This document shows, one piece after another, positions 15,843 through 24,572 of a DNA stretch of 44,395 bases (positions are counted from its first letter, which is position 1; each line of letters starts with the position of its first letter). Made by a program: the position numbers and the translations under genes. The DNA is from Bryobacterales bacterium (GTDB lineage: Bacteria > Acidobacteriota > Terriglobia > Bryobacterales > Bryobacteraceae): positions 1-44,395 of the forward strand of contig JADLBD010000040.1 of the NCBI GenBank assembly GCA_020847975.1, given 5' to 3'. The notes under the pieces are model-generated. The model was not told where the DNA came from. It saw only the letters and a list, made by a program, of their open reading frames with translations, and made no database searches.

Positions 15843-16481
15843 TTACGGCTTCTTCACTGTGATCTCCAGCGCAACTTTTGGCCCGGACTTGGATCCAGCC
15901 CCCGGAACAGATTGCATCTCCGGCTTCGCCGCCGGGACGAGAGAGTATCGGCCGGGCGGAAGTAGGTAGTAATTGGTGAGGTCCCGCACGAAATCGTAGT
16001 CTGCGGTCGAATAAGATCCATGTAAACAGGCGTGCGAAGGCACGGTAATAGCAATGTTCCGAAGACAAATCCACATCTCTTGAGGAAGCGGACGGCCATC
16101 AACTTTACTCCGCTCTTCCTCTGCCCGTCGCTTCTCCTCCGCCCGGCTTTCCACACGCTTGCCCGTCGAGTCGAAAACCTGAAGTTCAAGCTGCCAGAAA
16201 ACCTCTATGTCCCCGCATGTCATCACACGCAAAGGCTCGTCCGTTGGGTTGTAAATCCACAGCACTACAGGCAATGTTTCACCGAACGTGACCGGCTTCG
16301 TGGACAATCCCCACAGCAGGCGGCCTCGTGGGAACATGACGGGCTGTCCGGTATCCGCTGACACACTCTGTTCGCACTCACGAGGCGGCCGCTCGTCAGC
16401 AACACCAGGCATCGGTATGATGAGCGAGGCCGCAATCAACGCAAGCAGCGATGTGAGCCTTCCGCACCTGCGTATCGCCAT
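15843..16481 (-). CDS. Secreted protein of unknown function
   Basis: The 212-residue protein has a clear signal peptide (LTSLLALIAASLIIPMPGVADE). The mature part has a beta-sandwich look: PVTFGETLPVVLWIYNPTDEPLRV then VFWQLELQVFDSTGKRVESR, which recalls BsuPI-like or Ig-like domains found in many acidobacterial exported proteins. A charged Glu/Arg/Lys stretch follows (AEEKRRAEEERS). Near the C-terminus LLPPGRYSLVPA resembles the closing strand of such folds. Several cysteines (PPRECEQ, VMTCGD, MWICLRN, HACLHG) could pair in the periplasm. It is convergent with tmRNA, 14 bp apart. The start has no Shine-Dalgarno site. Confidence 0.7.
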   Translation of the reverse strand: MAIRRCGRLTSLLALIAASLIIPMPGVADERPPRECEQSVSADTGQPVMFPRGRLLWGLSTKPVTFGETLPVVLWIYNPTDEPLRVMTCGDIEVFWQLELQVFDSTGKRVESRAEEKRRAEEERSKVDGRPLPQEMWICLRNIAITVPSHACLHGSYSTADYDFVRDLTNYYLLPPGRYSLVPAAKPEMQSVPGAGSKSGPKVALEITVKKP

Positions 16482-16487
16482 ACACCG

Positions 16488-16493
16488 ATTGTA
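16488..16493 (-). promoter_or_regulatory. Candidate -10 box TACAAT, leaderless geometry
   Basis: On the minus strand TACAAT is followed by six nucleotides (CGGTGT) and then the ATG at 16481. No ribosome binding site fits between, so the message would begin at or near the start codon. Confidence 0.4.
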
Positions 16494-16572
16494 GCCGCGT
16501 TTCCCCCGGCCTCAAGCCGCCCCGGCTGATTGCGGGATTCGATGGGAGCATCTAACATCATAAGGTCTCACC

Positions 16573-17328
16573 ATGCGGAGTCCAGTATGCGTTCTGCTCC
16601 TGACCGTGGCCCTGCAAGCGCTGCCCCCGAACGGCGTGTGGATCGTCGCTCATCGAGGCTTCAAAGCTGTGGCGCCGGAGAATACGATTGCTGCTTTTGA
16701 AGCCGCTGCCGCCGCCGGCGCGGACTATATGGAAGTCGATGTCCGCCGGACCAGGGACGGCGAACTGGTCCTGATGCACGACGGCACGGTCGACCGGACC
16801 ACCGGCGGCCGCGGGGCCGTAGGCGATCTTACGTTCGCCGAGATCCGCAGGCTCGATGCCGGCCGAGGGCAGCAGGTTCCGACCCTGCGGGAAGCTCTGC
16901 TCTGGGCCAAGACGAAGGGTGTCCGCATCGATATTGACCACAAAGACGGTCCGGTGGAAGAGATCGCGCGCGTCGTCCGGGAAACGGGGATGACGAAGAG
17001 AGTGGTGATCGAAGGCCCGCGCGAACGTCTCAAGCGTTTCTCCCAACTACTGCCGGGCGTGGACACGATGCCGAAGGTCGAGTCCGTGGAGGACATCCGG
17101 ACGGTCTGCGAAATGCTTCACACAACCGTGATCCGGCTGTCCCTCCCGCAATTGGCGCAACCGAAAGCGGTGGCCGCGGTTCACCAGTGCGGCGCGCGAG
17201 TCTCCGTCACTATCCTCGGGAAGGAAGACACCGAAGAGGGCATACGCCGCGTCATCGCTCAAGGAGCGGAATTGATCGAGACGGACCATCCCGACCTCGT
17301 AGCCAAGATCCGTCAGGGGAGCTTCTGA
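16573..17328 (+). CDS. Glycerophosphodiester phosphodiesterase family protein
   Basis: This 251-residue GDPD-family TIM barrel hydrolyses glycerophosphodiesters to sn-glycerol 3-phosphate and an alcohol. A short hydrophobic leader (PVCVLLLTVALQALP) suggests export. The catalytic pattern is complete: His27 in VAHRGFKAVAPENT, Glu54 and Asp56 in YMEVDVRRTRDG, and His69 in LVLMHDGTVDRTTGG. The later DIDHKDG, and IETDHPDLVAKI at the end, match the barrel. Length is normal for UgpQ-like proteins. Its last 16 bp overlap the convergent TPR gene. Confidence 0.93.
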   Translation: MRSPVCVLLLTVALQALPPNGVWIVAHRGFKAVAPENTIAAFEAAAAAGADYMEVDVRRTRDGELVLMHDGTVDRTTGGRGAVGDLTFAEIRRLDAGRGQQVPTLREALLWAKTKGVRIDIDHKDGPVEEIARVVRETGMTKRVVIEGPRERLKRFSQLLPGVDTMPKVESVEDIRTVCEMLHTTVIRLSLPQLAQPKAVAAVHQCGARVSVTILGKEDTEEGIRRVIAQGAELIETDHPDLVAKIRQGSF

Positions 17329-18326
17329 AATTGCTCTTTCGCGGCGCGGGACTTTTCCTCCTGCCCGGCGCGATGGTAGCTCAGGCTGAGTTGATACCAC
17401 GCCGCCTTGAGTGACGGATTGGCGGCCACCGCCTGCTCGAAGTGAGAGATTGCCGCCGCGGTGTTCGAGGACGCATTGGCCAGTTTGCCCAGTTCGAAGT
17501 GCGCATCCGCATTGTGGGCATCGTGGACCAGGGCCTGCTGGAAGGCGGCTTCGGCTTTTCGCGGGTTTTGCAGCTTGATCTGGTTGCGCCCGTACTTCAC
17601 CTGGCAGGCCGCGTTGGAAGGCTCGAGGCGGAGGGACCGCGCATAGGCTCCTTCGGCCTTTGTCAGGTTGCCGGTGGCATCATAGGCGTCGCCGAGAGCG
17701 GCGAAGAGATCCGCGGCGTCCGGTTCGAGTTGTACCGCTTGTTCATAGGCTCGTACGGCCTGATCGTTCTGGCCGACGGCGTAGAGCATCATGCCGGAAG
17801 CAGCGTGAATCTTGGCCACTTTGGGGAAGCGCTGGCGTCCCTTCTTCAACAGTGCGGACGCCTCGGCATCGGCTCCCGTCTTTGCCAGAGTGAGGGCCAG
17901 GTCGTACAGCGAGTCCGGATTGTTCGGGTCGAGGGCCACGGCGCGCCGGAGAGGCTGAACCGCCTCCGGTTCCCGATTGAGCGCGTTCAGGACGATGCCT
18001 CGCAGAGCGAAATAATCAGCTGTCGCGGCGGGGTGCTTGTCGAGCGCATCGAGAGCCGCCTGGGCCTGGTTGTTATGGAGAAGGGCCAGGCCGAGGTTGT
18101 ACACGGCATCAGGGGAACGAGGATTCAGGTCCAGCGCCGTCTGGAACTGTGGAATCGCTTCCGAGACGCGATCCTGCTGCATGAGGAAGATGCCGTACTC
18201 GGTATGCGGGCGCGGATCACGGGGATGGGCGGCAACTGCGCGCTGCAGATCACGCTCGGAGGGAACCGGCTGCCCCTGACCCCATCCCATCGCCGCGGCC
18301 AGCAACATGTGCGCCAGGCGTGCCAT
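17313..18326 (-). CDS. Exported TPR-repeat protein
   Basis: I chose the ATG at 18326 (337 aa); the frame is open upstream but runs antisense-like through the aldolase gene. A short leader (LAHMLLAAAMGWGQGQ) is followed by about eight consecutive tetratricopeptide repeats, for example DRVSEAIPQFQTALDLNPRS, DAVYNLGLALLHNNQAQAA and NAVDPNNPDSLYDLA-like units, ending in QEEKSRAAKEQFQKLP. TPRs bind partner proteins; the partner is unknown. It lies 14 bp after the aldolase on the same strand and may be cotranscribed, but it also has its own TATACT box. It resembles the TPR gene at 21092 in kind, though not as an obvious duplicate. Confidence 0.85.
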   Translation of the reverse strand: MARLAHMLLAAAMGWGQGQPVPSERDLQRAVAAHPRDPRPHTEYGIFLMQQDRVSEAIPQFQTALDLNPRSPDAVYNLGLALLHNNQAQAALDALDKHPAATADYFALRGIVLNALNREPEAVQPLRRAVALDPNNPDSLYDLALTLAKTGADAEASALLKKGRQRFPKVAKIHAASGMMLYAVGQNDQAVRAYEQAVQLEPDAADLFAALGDAYDATGNLTKAEGAYARSLRLEPSNAACQVKYGRNQIKLQNPRKAEAAFQQALVHDAHNADAHFELGKLANASSNTAAAISHFEQAVAANPSLKAAWYQLSLSYHRAGQEEKSRAAKEQFQKLP

Positions 18327-18333
18327 CGATCCG

Positions 18334-18339
18334 AGTATA
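18334..18339 (-). promoter_or_regulatory. Candidate -10 box TATACT, leaderless geometry
   Basis: TATACT followed by CGGATCG (7 nt) precedes the ATG at 18326 on the minus strand. It lies in the 14-bp gap after the aldolase stop. No Shine-Dalgarno sequence is present. The same TATACTCGG string recurs before the gene at 32609. Confidence 0.4.
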
Positions 18340-18340
18340 C

Positions 18341-19108
18341 CTACGGGCAGGAGGCCCGAAGTTCCTTCAGGTTGTTCGTGAGCCCGATGACGCCATGCCA
18401 GAGGAGGTTGCCGAAGGCGATGAAGCGGTAGCCCTGGGCGTGCGCCAACTTGGCTGCCTCGATCGTGCCGACGGAGATTCCCGCCGCTTTGCCGGTCTTC
18501 CCGACACGCTGGGGGAACTCTTCGAGGAATTCCTTCAACCTGGGATGATTCATCTGCCCGATGACGCCCAAGGCGGCGGACAGATCGGCGGGCCCTGCGA
18601 ACAGGACATCCACACCGTCCACCGCCGCGATGGCCTCGAGGTTTTCTCCGCCTTCGACAGACTCCACCTGAAGCACCACACATACCTCGGCATTGGCGCG
18701 CGGCAGGTAGTCGTCCCATGACACGTTGGCATAGAACGTCCAGATCGGCGATACGCCGCGCGTTCCTTCCGGCGGATACTTCGCCGCGCGCACGGCCAGA
18801 CGCGCCTCTTCGGCGTTGTTGACCTGCGGAACCATAACCGCCATCGCCCCGGCATCGAGCGACTTCTTGATGAGGTTGGGATCAAGCCCCGCCACGCGAA
18901 TCATCGGCATACAGCCGTGCTGGCGCGCCAGCACGGGAGTCAGCCCCACATCCTCGGGAGAGAACGTACTGTGCTCGGTGTCGATCCACAGGAAGTCGAC
19001 GCCCGTCGAGATCACTAATTGATTGGCGAACGGATCGGCCACCAGGGGGGATGCGCCCCACACCGTCTCGCCGCGCGCCAGTTTTGTCTTTACCGGATTT
19101 TCAAACAT
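18341..19108 (-). CDS. HpcH/HpaI-family aldolase (2-keto-3-deoxy acid aldolase type)
   Basis: This 255-residue class II pyruvate aldolase cleaves 2-oxo-3-deoxy or 4-hydroxy-2-oxo acids to pyruvate and an aldehyde using a divalent metal. Signatures are VDFLWIDTEHSTFSPE, the pyruvate-binding MPMIRV, AMAVMVPQVNNAEEA, the KYPPEGTRGVSP loop, the metal Glu in VLQVESVEG, and the metal Asp in VLFAGPADLSAALG. RhmA, GarL and HpaI are the nearest characterised types, and I cannot assign the exact substrate. Its start overlaps the stop of the toroid gene by 8 bp. Together with the divergent dehydratase and dehydrogenase genes it suggests sugar-acid degradation. Confidence 0.9.
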   Translation of the reverse strand: MFENPVKTKLARGETVWGASPLVADPFANQLVISTGVDFLWIDTEHSTFSPEDVGLTPVLARQHGCMPMIRVAGLDPNLIKKSLDAGAMAVMVPQVNNAEEARLAVRAAKYPPEGTRGVSPIWTFYANVSWDDYLPRANAEVCVVLQVESVEGGENLEAIAAVDGVDVLFAGPADLSAALGVIGQMNHPRLKEFLEEFPQRVGKTGKAAGISVGTIEAAKLAHAQGYRFIAFGNLLWHGVIGLTNNLKELRASCP

Positions 19109-20084
19109 TCGCTGTCTCCTTTTCTACTGGCGCCATTAAGGAAAGCAGCGCCACGAACTCTGAAGTCACATCAATTCTCGCCACCGGGTCTTTCGAAGGT
19201 TGGGCTTCATAGACACCTTCGGGGTTCCAGGAGCCGTCGCCGCACTGCAGCGCACAAAGCCCGTCCACTACCGCATCGACCAGCGCCCGGTCTTCCTCGC
19301 GGCCGCTCAGCGCATAGGTCCAGGCCGCGCCCCAGCCGATCTTGCCGCTCTGCGGCGTGCGGTATCGATCTTCGTAGCAATACGCGCTCGCGTGGAGGTA
19401 GGTACGGGCCAGTTCCAGCCACCGGGCTTCGCCGCTCCGTTTCGAAAAGTCCGCCAAAAACGCAGCACTGATCCCGTATTGGAAATACCACTGCCGCGGC
19501 TTGGCGGCGTCCACGATGAACCATACCGACCCGTCGCCTTCCGTCAACCCGATGCCCGGTTTGCGGACATGAACCAGCCCGCGGTGGAGATCGGGCTGTT
19601 CGCGCATCATGCGATCCAGCCATCCGGCCACGCCGCGCGCCGTCTCGGTGTGGCCGGCGCGCAGGCAGGCAAGGCCGGCCATACTCGTGGTCATGATCTC
19701 TTCGGTGCCCTCCGCGTCGGCGAGGAACCCGCCGCTTTCCGCATTCCAGCGTGTCAGGAGAAACCGGACAAGAGGCTCCGCTATGTCGCGCCGGTCCATT
19801 TCGAGCGCCGCCCATGCGAGCCACGAGTGGGGATAGGCGCGGAAGCGGTCATACCAGGGCACGCCGGTTCCGTTGAGATCGCCGGCCGGTTCGAGGAACC
19901 GTTTCGCGGCGAAATCGAGAAGACGCACGGCCTCTGCGCGATGGCCCGAGAACCAGAGCGCGCACGGGCCTTTGTAGTATGCATCGAGCGCCGTGGCTCC
20001 CCGCAGCGAGCCGTCCGGTTCGAGCAAGGCAAGAAGCCACTGCGCTCCGCGTTCGGCGCCGGCCCTGCTATTTGGATTGGTCAT
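19101..20084 (-). CDS. Alpha/alpha-toroid protein (prenyltransferase/glycosidase-like fold)
   Basis: The 327-residue protein starts at the ATG at 20084, with GAGAG upstream; an in-frame extension runs into the kelch promoter and lacks family character. Helical hairpin units recur (CALWFSGHRAEAVRLLDFAAKRF, SWLAWAALEMDRRDIAEPLVRFLL, SMAGLACLRAGHTETARGVAGWL, DAVVDGLCALQCGDGSWNP). This is the (alpha/alpha)6 toroid seen in squalene cyclase, prenyltransferase and several glycoside hydrolase families. ALQCGDGSW resembles the QxxDGSW motif of terpene cyclases, but here it probably only marks the fold. No leader is present. Coupling to the aldolase suggests carbohydrate processing. The exact activity is unknown. 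Confidence 0.7.
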   Translation of the reverse strand: MTNPNSRAGAERGAQWLLALLEPDGSLRGATALDAYYKGPCALWFSGHRAEAVRLLDFAAKRFLEPAGDLNGTGVPWYDRFRAYPHSWLAWAALEMDRRDIAEPLVRFLLTRWNAESGGFLADAEGTEEIMTTSMAGLACLRAGHTETARGVAGWLDRMMREQPDLHRGLVHVRKPGIGLTEGDGSVWFIVDAAKPRQWYFQYGISAAFLADFSKRSGEARWLELARTYLHASAYCYEDRYRTPQSGKIGWGAAWTYALSGREEDRALVDAVVDGLCALQCGDGSWNPEGVYEAQPSKDPVARIDVTSEFVALLSLMAPVEKETANV

Positions 20085-20141
20085 AGTGAGTCTCTCATTG
20101 TGACGGATCGCGGGGGTTGCTGTCCGTGGCATCATGGACGA

Positions 20142-21095
20142 ATGCTCGTGCGGCTGCTTCCGGCAACCTTTCTGCTCGCCTCGATCAGTGGTCTTGAATG
20201 GTCCACGAAAGCGCCCCTTCCGCGCGCGCAGGCAGGCGGGGCGGCCGGCATGTTCGATGGGACCCTGATCATCGCCGGGGGCACTTCCTGGAAAGACAAC
20301 AGGAAGCATTGGCTGCGGGATGTGCAGGTTTACGATGCGCGGGGCGATCACTGGCGCGAGGGTCCGTCACTTCCCGAGCCGCTTGCCTATGGCCCGTTTG
20401 CACAGGCGGACGGGAAGCTCGAAATCTACGGCGGGTCCGGCGAGGGAACCGTGTCGCGCCGGATTTGGAGCCTCGATGTCTCCCGGATGCGCTGGCGGGC
20501 GCAGGGTGAGGCGCCGGCGCCGCTGCTGTTAGGCCGCGCGGCGCGTGAGGGGAGGCGCGTGTTTCTTTTCGGCGGATGCCCGGATGCCGCCGATCTCACC
20601 GGCTGCTCGGATGCCGTCCGGATGCGGGAGGACGGCGGCGCGTGGCGGCAAGTGGCGCGATTGCCCGCCGGTCCGGTCGCCCTGCCCGCGGTGACGGCGC
20701 TCGATGGGCGTATCTTCCTTTTTGGAGGGTGCTCCATGCCGGAACCGGGCAAGCTGATCAACCGCGCGGAGGCGTGGGCTTTCGATCCGCGAAACTTTGG
20801 CTGGCGCAGACTGCGCGATCTTCCGTCCGCAAGGCGAGGACACACGGCGGTAAGCGCCGCTGGCAAGGTGTTCCTTTTCGGAGGATACACAGCCGCCGGC
20901 TTCACCGCCGAGGTGCTCTCCTACGATCCCGGCCGCGACGCCTACACCGCTGAACCGCCCATGCCCGCGGCGATGACGTCGATCGAATTCTTCCGCTACA
21001 ATGGCGCGTTCTGGGGTGCAGGCGGAGAGGATCGTATGCGGAGCCGGTCGGCACGTACTTTCTCGGCCGTTCTTCCGGCAGGCGCGGAACGATGA
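20142..21095 (+). CDS. Secreted kelch-repeat beta-propeller protein
   Basis: I start at the ATG at 20142 (317 aa), which gives a signal peptide (LLPATFLLASISGLEW); the far longer open frame to 19200 is antisense to the toroid gene. Kelch repeats are clear: GTLIIAGGTSWKDNRKHWLRD, KLEIYGGSGEGTV, RVFLFGGCPDAADLTG, RIFLFGGCSMPEPGK and KVFLFGGYTAAGFTAEV, with the usual GG plus Tyr/Trp spacing. In GC-rich soil bacteria such propellers include sialic-acid mutarotases such as NanM, but no active-site evidence is visible here. It opens a tight operon, because its stop overlaps the TPR start (ATGA at 21092). The divergent gap to the toroid start is 57 bp. Confidence 0.88.
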   Translation: MLVRLLPATFLLASISGLEWSTKAPLPRAQAGGAAGMFDGTLIIAGGTSWKDNRKHWLRDVQVYDARGDHWREGPSLPEPLAYGPFAQADGKLEIYGGSGEGTVSRRIWSLDVSRMRWRAQGEAPAPLLLGRAAREGRRVFLFGGCPDAADLTGCSDAVRMREDGGAWRQVARLPAGPVALPAVTALDGRIFLFGGCSMPEPGKLINRAEAWAFDPRNFGWRRLRDLPSARRGHTAVSAAGKVFLFGGYTAAGFTAEVLSYDPGRDAYTAEPPMPAAMTSIEFFRYNGAFWGAGGEDRMRSRSARTFSAVLPAGAER

Positions 21096-22027
21096 GGCTT
21101 GTCGCCGTCATTTTCGGGGCTGCGGCGATGGCGTGTAGCCAGGAACCACCTGAGGCGATGACGCTGGCCCGCCGCGCCTATGAACTGGCGCGCGCCGGGC
21201 GCGCCGAGGAAGCCGCCGCCAGTTTGCAGGAAGCCGCCCGCCTCGCGCCGGGCAATGCGTTGTACCGTTCGGCGTTGGGAGGCATTTACGAGCGCCAGGG
21301 AAAACTCGAAGAGGCGGTGGCGGCATTCCGGGAAGCGGTGCGGCTCGACAATGGGAATGCCAAGTTGCGCGAACATCTCGAGTCGGTCTCGCTTGACTAC
21401 GGCGCGGTGCTGGCGCGAGAACATCGCTACCGGGCGGGGCTCGTGCTGGCCCGCCAGACGGCCGCGCAGTTCCCGTCCTCTTCCGCCTATCTGATGCTCG
21501 GGTTGTTCGAGACCAGGAATCAACAGAACCTGGCTGCCGTTACCGCATACCGCCGCGCGCTCGAGTTGAATCCGGAATCCGCGGAAGCAAGCGTCGGCCT
21601 CGGAGTGGCGCAATCGAGCGCCGGGCTGATGCAAGATGCCGAAGCCACGTTTCAGGCGGGCTTGAAGCGCTTCCCGCACGATGCCATGCACCGCCAGGCC
21701 TACGGGGTCCTGCTGGTCAAGTTGGCCGAGACCGGCGCCGCGAAGCGAAGCCGCGCTGTTGAAATGCTGGAATCGGCGTTGAAGATGGATCCTTCGCTTG
21801 CCGAAGCACATTACCAACTCGGCAGCCTTGCGCTGGCGGATGACGATGCCGCAACGGCGGCACGTGAATTCGCACTCGCCGCAGCGAACGGACTGGACGA
21901 TTCGCGTCTGCATTACGCCTTCGCGCGCGCGCTTCGCCGGCTTGGGAAAGACCAGGAGGCCGAACGGCGCCTGGAACTCTTCCGTGAGCGCAAGAAGGCG
22001 GAGGAGGCGGGGAGTTTGCAACCATGA
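21092..22027 (+). CDS. Exported TPR-repeat protein
   Basis: This 311-residue protein starts with RLVAVIFGAAAMACSQEPP; the AMAC could be a lipobox, but it is weak. TPR units follow: MTLARRAYELARAGRAEEAAASLQEAARLAPGN-type, LYRSALGGIYERQGKLEEAVAAF, VTAYRRALELNPESAEA, SLAEAHYQLGSLALADDDA. The carboxy end is a charged helix (RLELFRERKKAEEAG). Both ends overlap their neighbours by 4 bp (ATGA), so it is translationally coupled between the kelch and ASPIC genes. TPR plus ASPIC pairs recur in acidobacterial genomes as I know them, which suggests a physical complex at the cell surface. Confidence 0.88.
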   Translation: MRLVAVIFGAAAMACSQEPPEAMTLARRAYELARAGRAEEAAASLQEAARLAPGNALYRSALGGIYERQGKLEEAVAAFREAVRLDNGNAKLREHLESVSLDYGAVLAREHRYRAGLVLARQTAAQFPSSSAYLMLGLFETRNQQNLAAVTAYRRALELNPESAEASVGLGVAQSSAGLMQDAEATFQAGLKRFPHDAMHRQAYGVLLVKLAETGAAKRSRAVEMLESALKMDPSLAEAHYQLGSLALADDDAATAAREFALAAANGLDDSRLHYAFARALRRLGKDQEAERRLELFRERKKAEEAGSLQP

Positions 22028-23658
22028 AGCTCGCTCTGTTCCCGCTGCTTCTGGCCTTCTCCGCCGGTGCGCCGCTGTTTCGCGAGGTGACAACCGAGGC
22101 GGGCATCACGTGGCGTCACTTTAACGGGCAATCGGCGGACCGGTTCCTTGTCGAATCCACCACCGGCGGCGTCGCTTTCCTCGACTACGATAACGATGGA
22201 CTTCCGGACCTGCTGTTCGTCAACGGCGGCGAAACACCCGCCGGACGCTCGCAGAAACCGGTGCGCCATGCGCTGTACCGCAACCTCGGCCAGGGGCGCT
22301 TCGTGGATGCCGGCGCCAAAGCAGGCATCGAGAGGGGCAAGTCTTACGGGATGGGCGCCGCAGCCGCCGACTATGACAATGACGGGCACACCGACATCTA
22401 CATTACGGGGTATCCGGCCGGCATCCTCTATCACAACAACGGCAACGGAACGTTCACGGACGTGACAGCGCGCGCCGGCGTTGCGAATCAGGGGGAATGG
22501 GGAGCCTCCGCCGCCTGGTTCGATTACGACAATGACGGCCGCCTCGACCTGTTCGTCGCCAACTATGCGGAGTTCTCCTTTTCTGACCGGCGGCATTGCG
22601 AGTTCGACGGCAAGCCCGCCTATTGCGCGCAGACGGCCTATCGCGGGCGTCCCTCACGCCTCTATCACAATAACGGCGACGGCGCGTTCCAGGACGTGAG
22701 CGCCGCAAGCGGCATTGCGGCGCTGCCCGGACGCGCGCTTGGCGTAGCCGCCATTGATTACGATGGCGACGGACGGCAGGATCTGTTCGTTGCCCGCGAT
22801 GCTTCCCCGAACCTCTTACTGCGCAATCGCGGCGACGGCGCCTTCGAGAACCTCGCGCTCGAAGCGGAGGTGGCGTACAACCCGGATGGCGTGGCGCGCG
22901 CGGGCATGGGCGTGGATGCGGGCGACGTGGATGGCGACGGCAAGCCGGATTTCGTGGTCACCAACTTCGATTCGGAATACCACGCGCTCTATCTGAACCG
23001 CGGACGGCTGCCGTTTCGCGAGGCTACCGTGGCTTCGCATCTCGCCAGGTACACGCGTCCCTACGTGGGATGGGGAGTGCGCCTGCTGGACTTCGACAAC
23101 GACGGAGACCTGGATCTCTTCCTCGTCAACGGCCATTTGCATGAAATGATTTCCCAGTCGAATCGCACGGTCTCTTATCGCGAGCCGCCGTTGTTGCTCG
23201 CCAACGACGGGGAGGGACATTTCTCGCGCGTAGATGCGGGGCCCGTATTTCAGAAGGGGTATCTCGGCCGGGGCATGGCCGCCGGAGATTTCGATAACGA
23301 CGGCGCCGTGGACATTGCCTTCGTGTCCCTCAACGAAGCTCCTGTCCTGTTGCGGAATGAAGCCGCCTCAGGGCAGCGCTGGCTGGGGGTGCGCCTGCGG
23401 GGTACGGTTTCGAATCGCGACGCCATCGGCGCGCGGCTTGATTTGAAGACATCCGGGCGCACGCTCACGCGCTGGATAACCGGTGGAGGGAGTTTCCTCG
23501 CCTCGCACGACCATCGCGTGGTTTTCGGCCTGGGGCGCGACGGAGTTCCCGGCGAACTGGAAATCCATTGGCCTTCCGGCTGCGTGCAGAGAGTAAATGG
23601 GCTCGCCCCCGGCCGCTATCACGACATTACCGAACCGACGCAAAGGAGGACACCTTGA
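22024..23658 (+). CDS. FG-GAP/VCBS repeat protein with UnbV/ASPIC domain
   Basis: This 544-residue protein has a signal peptide (LALFPLLLAFSAGAPLF) and seven FG-GAP calcium blades: LDYDNDGLPDLLFVNGG, ADYDNDGHTDIYITGY, FDYDNDGRLDLFVANY, IDYDGDGRQDLFVARD, GDVDGDGKPDFVVTNF, LDFDNDGDLDLFLVNGH and GDFDNDGAVDIAFVSL. The ASPIC/UnbV domain closes it (SNRDAIGARLDLKTSG, SFLASHDHRVVFGLG, EIHWPSGCVQRV). It is a paralogue of 11706-13415 with the same blade count. It is coupled at both ends: ATGA with the TPR gene, and TTGA with the DHDPS-family gene. Placement inside a catabolic operon suggests a surface binding role for that substrate. Confidence 0.93.
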   Translation: MKLALFPLLLAFSAGAPLFREVTTEAGITWRHFNGQSADRFLVESTTGGVAFLDYDNDGLPDLLFVNGGETPAGRSQKPVRHALYRNLGQGRFVDAGAKAGIERGKSYGMGAAAADYDNDGHTDIYITGYPAGILYHNNGNGTFTDVTARAGVANQGEWGASAAWFDYDNDGRLDLFVANYAEFSFSDRRHCEFDGKPAYCAQTAYRGRPSRLYHNNGDGAFQDVSAASGIAALPGRALGVAAIDYDGDGRQDLFVARDASPNLLLRNRGDGAFENLALEAEVAYNPDGVARAGMGVDAGDVDGDGKPDFVVTNFDSEYHALYLNRGRLPFREATVASHLARYTRPYVGWGVRLLDFDNDGDLDLFLVNGHLHEMISQSNRTVSYREPPLLLANDGEGHFSRVDAGPVFQKGYLGRGMAAGDFDNDGAVDIAFVSLNEAPVLLRNEAASGQRWLGVRLRGTVSNRDAIGARLDLKTSGRTLTRWITGGGSFLASHDHRVVFGLGRDGVPGELEIHWPSGCVQRVNGLAPGRYHDITEPTQRRTP

Positions 23659-24572
23659 CGCCACGCTATCCACAAACCATCCTCATCAGTTGCGAGATTC
23701 CCTGGGACGAGCGGGAAAACCTGATCGAGGACGTTTTCCGGCAGGAGATCCGGCATGTGCTGGCGGCGGGCTTCCGGCACGTGTACACGTTCGGGACGGC
23801 CGGGGAAGGCTACGCTGTCGATTTGGCGCGCTTCGAGCGCATCGTCGGGATCTTTCGCGAAGAAACGCGCGCCGAGGGAGTGCACGCGCAGATCGGCGTC
23901 ATCGCGCTTTCGACGGCGCAGTTCCGCGAGCGCCTCCGCATTGCCTATGCGGGCGGCTTTCGCGAGTTCCAGATTTCGCTTCCCTCCTGGGGTGTGCTGA
24001 ACGATACAGAGATGATGCGCTTCTTCGTCGACGTCTGTTCGTCGTTCCCGGACGCAAAATTTCTGCACTATAACCTGCCGCGCACCAAGCGCGTCCTGAC
24101 CGGGCCGGAGTACCGCCGCATCGCCGACGCGGCGCCTAATCTCGTGGCCACCAAGAACACCGGCACAACGGTCTACACGACGATGGAACTGCTGCGCCAC
24201 GCGCCGGACTTGCAGCACTTTCTCGGCGAAGCGATGTTTCCCACCGGCTGCCTGCACGGGGAATGCTCGCTGCTGTCATCCTTCGGTCCGCTGTTTCCCA
24301 AGCAGACACGGCAATTGTTCGAGTACGGCCGGGCGCGCCAGTGGGACAAGCTGTTTGCCTTTCAGGCGGAATACCTCCGCGTGGTGGAGGATGTGATCGC
24401 TCCGCTGCGGCGGCAGAGCCTGATCGACGGAGCTTACGATAAAGCGCTGGTGCGCCTTGCCGGGATTCCCATGCCGCTGCGGCTGCTCTCCCCTTATGAA
24501 GGCTTCTCGCAGGCCGTATTCGAAGAGTGCCGTGCGATTCTACGGGAGAAGTATGCGCATTGGATCGCGTAG
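23655..24572 (+). CDS. Dihydrodipicolinate synthase/N-acetylneuraminate lyase-family lyase
   Basis: I chose the TTG at 23655, which follows a strong AAGGAGG (5-nt spacing) and overlaps the ASPIC stop as TTGA; this gives 305 aa. Class I aldolase features are visible: TFGTAGEGYAV (the TxGE substrate loop), Tyr139 in LHYNLPRT (proton relay), and the Schiff-base Lys167 in LVATKNTGT. Members split or form 2-oxo acids with pyruvate. Given the dehydratase and dehydrogenase downstream, cleavage of a 2-keto-3-deoxy sugar acid is more likely than lysine synthesis. It ends 20 bp inside the esterase gene. Confidence 0.88.
   Translation: MTPRYPQTILISCEIPWDERENLIEDVFRQEIRHVLAAGFRHVYTFGTAGEGYAVDLARFERIVGIFREETRAEGVHAQIGVIALSTAQFRERLRIAYAGGFREFQISLPSWGVLNDTEMMRFFVDVCSSFPDAKFLHYNLPRTKRVLTGPEYRRIADAAPNLVATKNTGTTVYTTMELLRHAPDLQHFLGEAMFPTGCLHGECSLLSSFGPLFPKQTRQLFEYGRARQWDKLFAFQAEYLRVVEDVIAPLRRQSLIDGAYDKALVRLAGIPMPLRLLSPYEGFSQAVFEECRAILREKYAHWIA

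Noticed and set aside
17313..17328. Overlap of convergent GDPD and TPR genes as evidence of misannotation
   Set aside because: Both C-termini read well in their own frames; short convergent overlaps are common in dense genomes, as at 13408-13415.
19200..20141. A long plus-strand extension of the kelch gene
   Set aside because: It is antisense to the toroid gene; the kelch protein has a signal peptide beginning at 20142.
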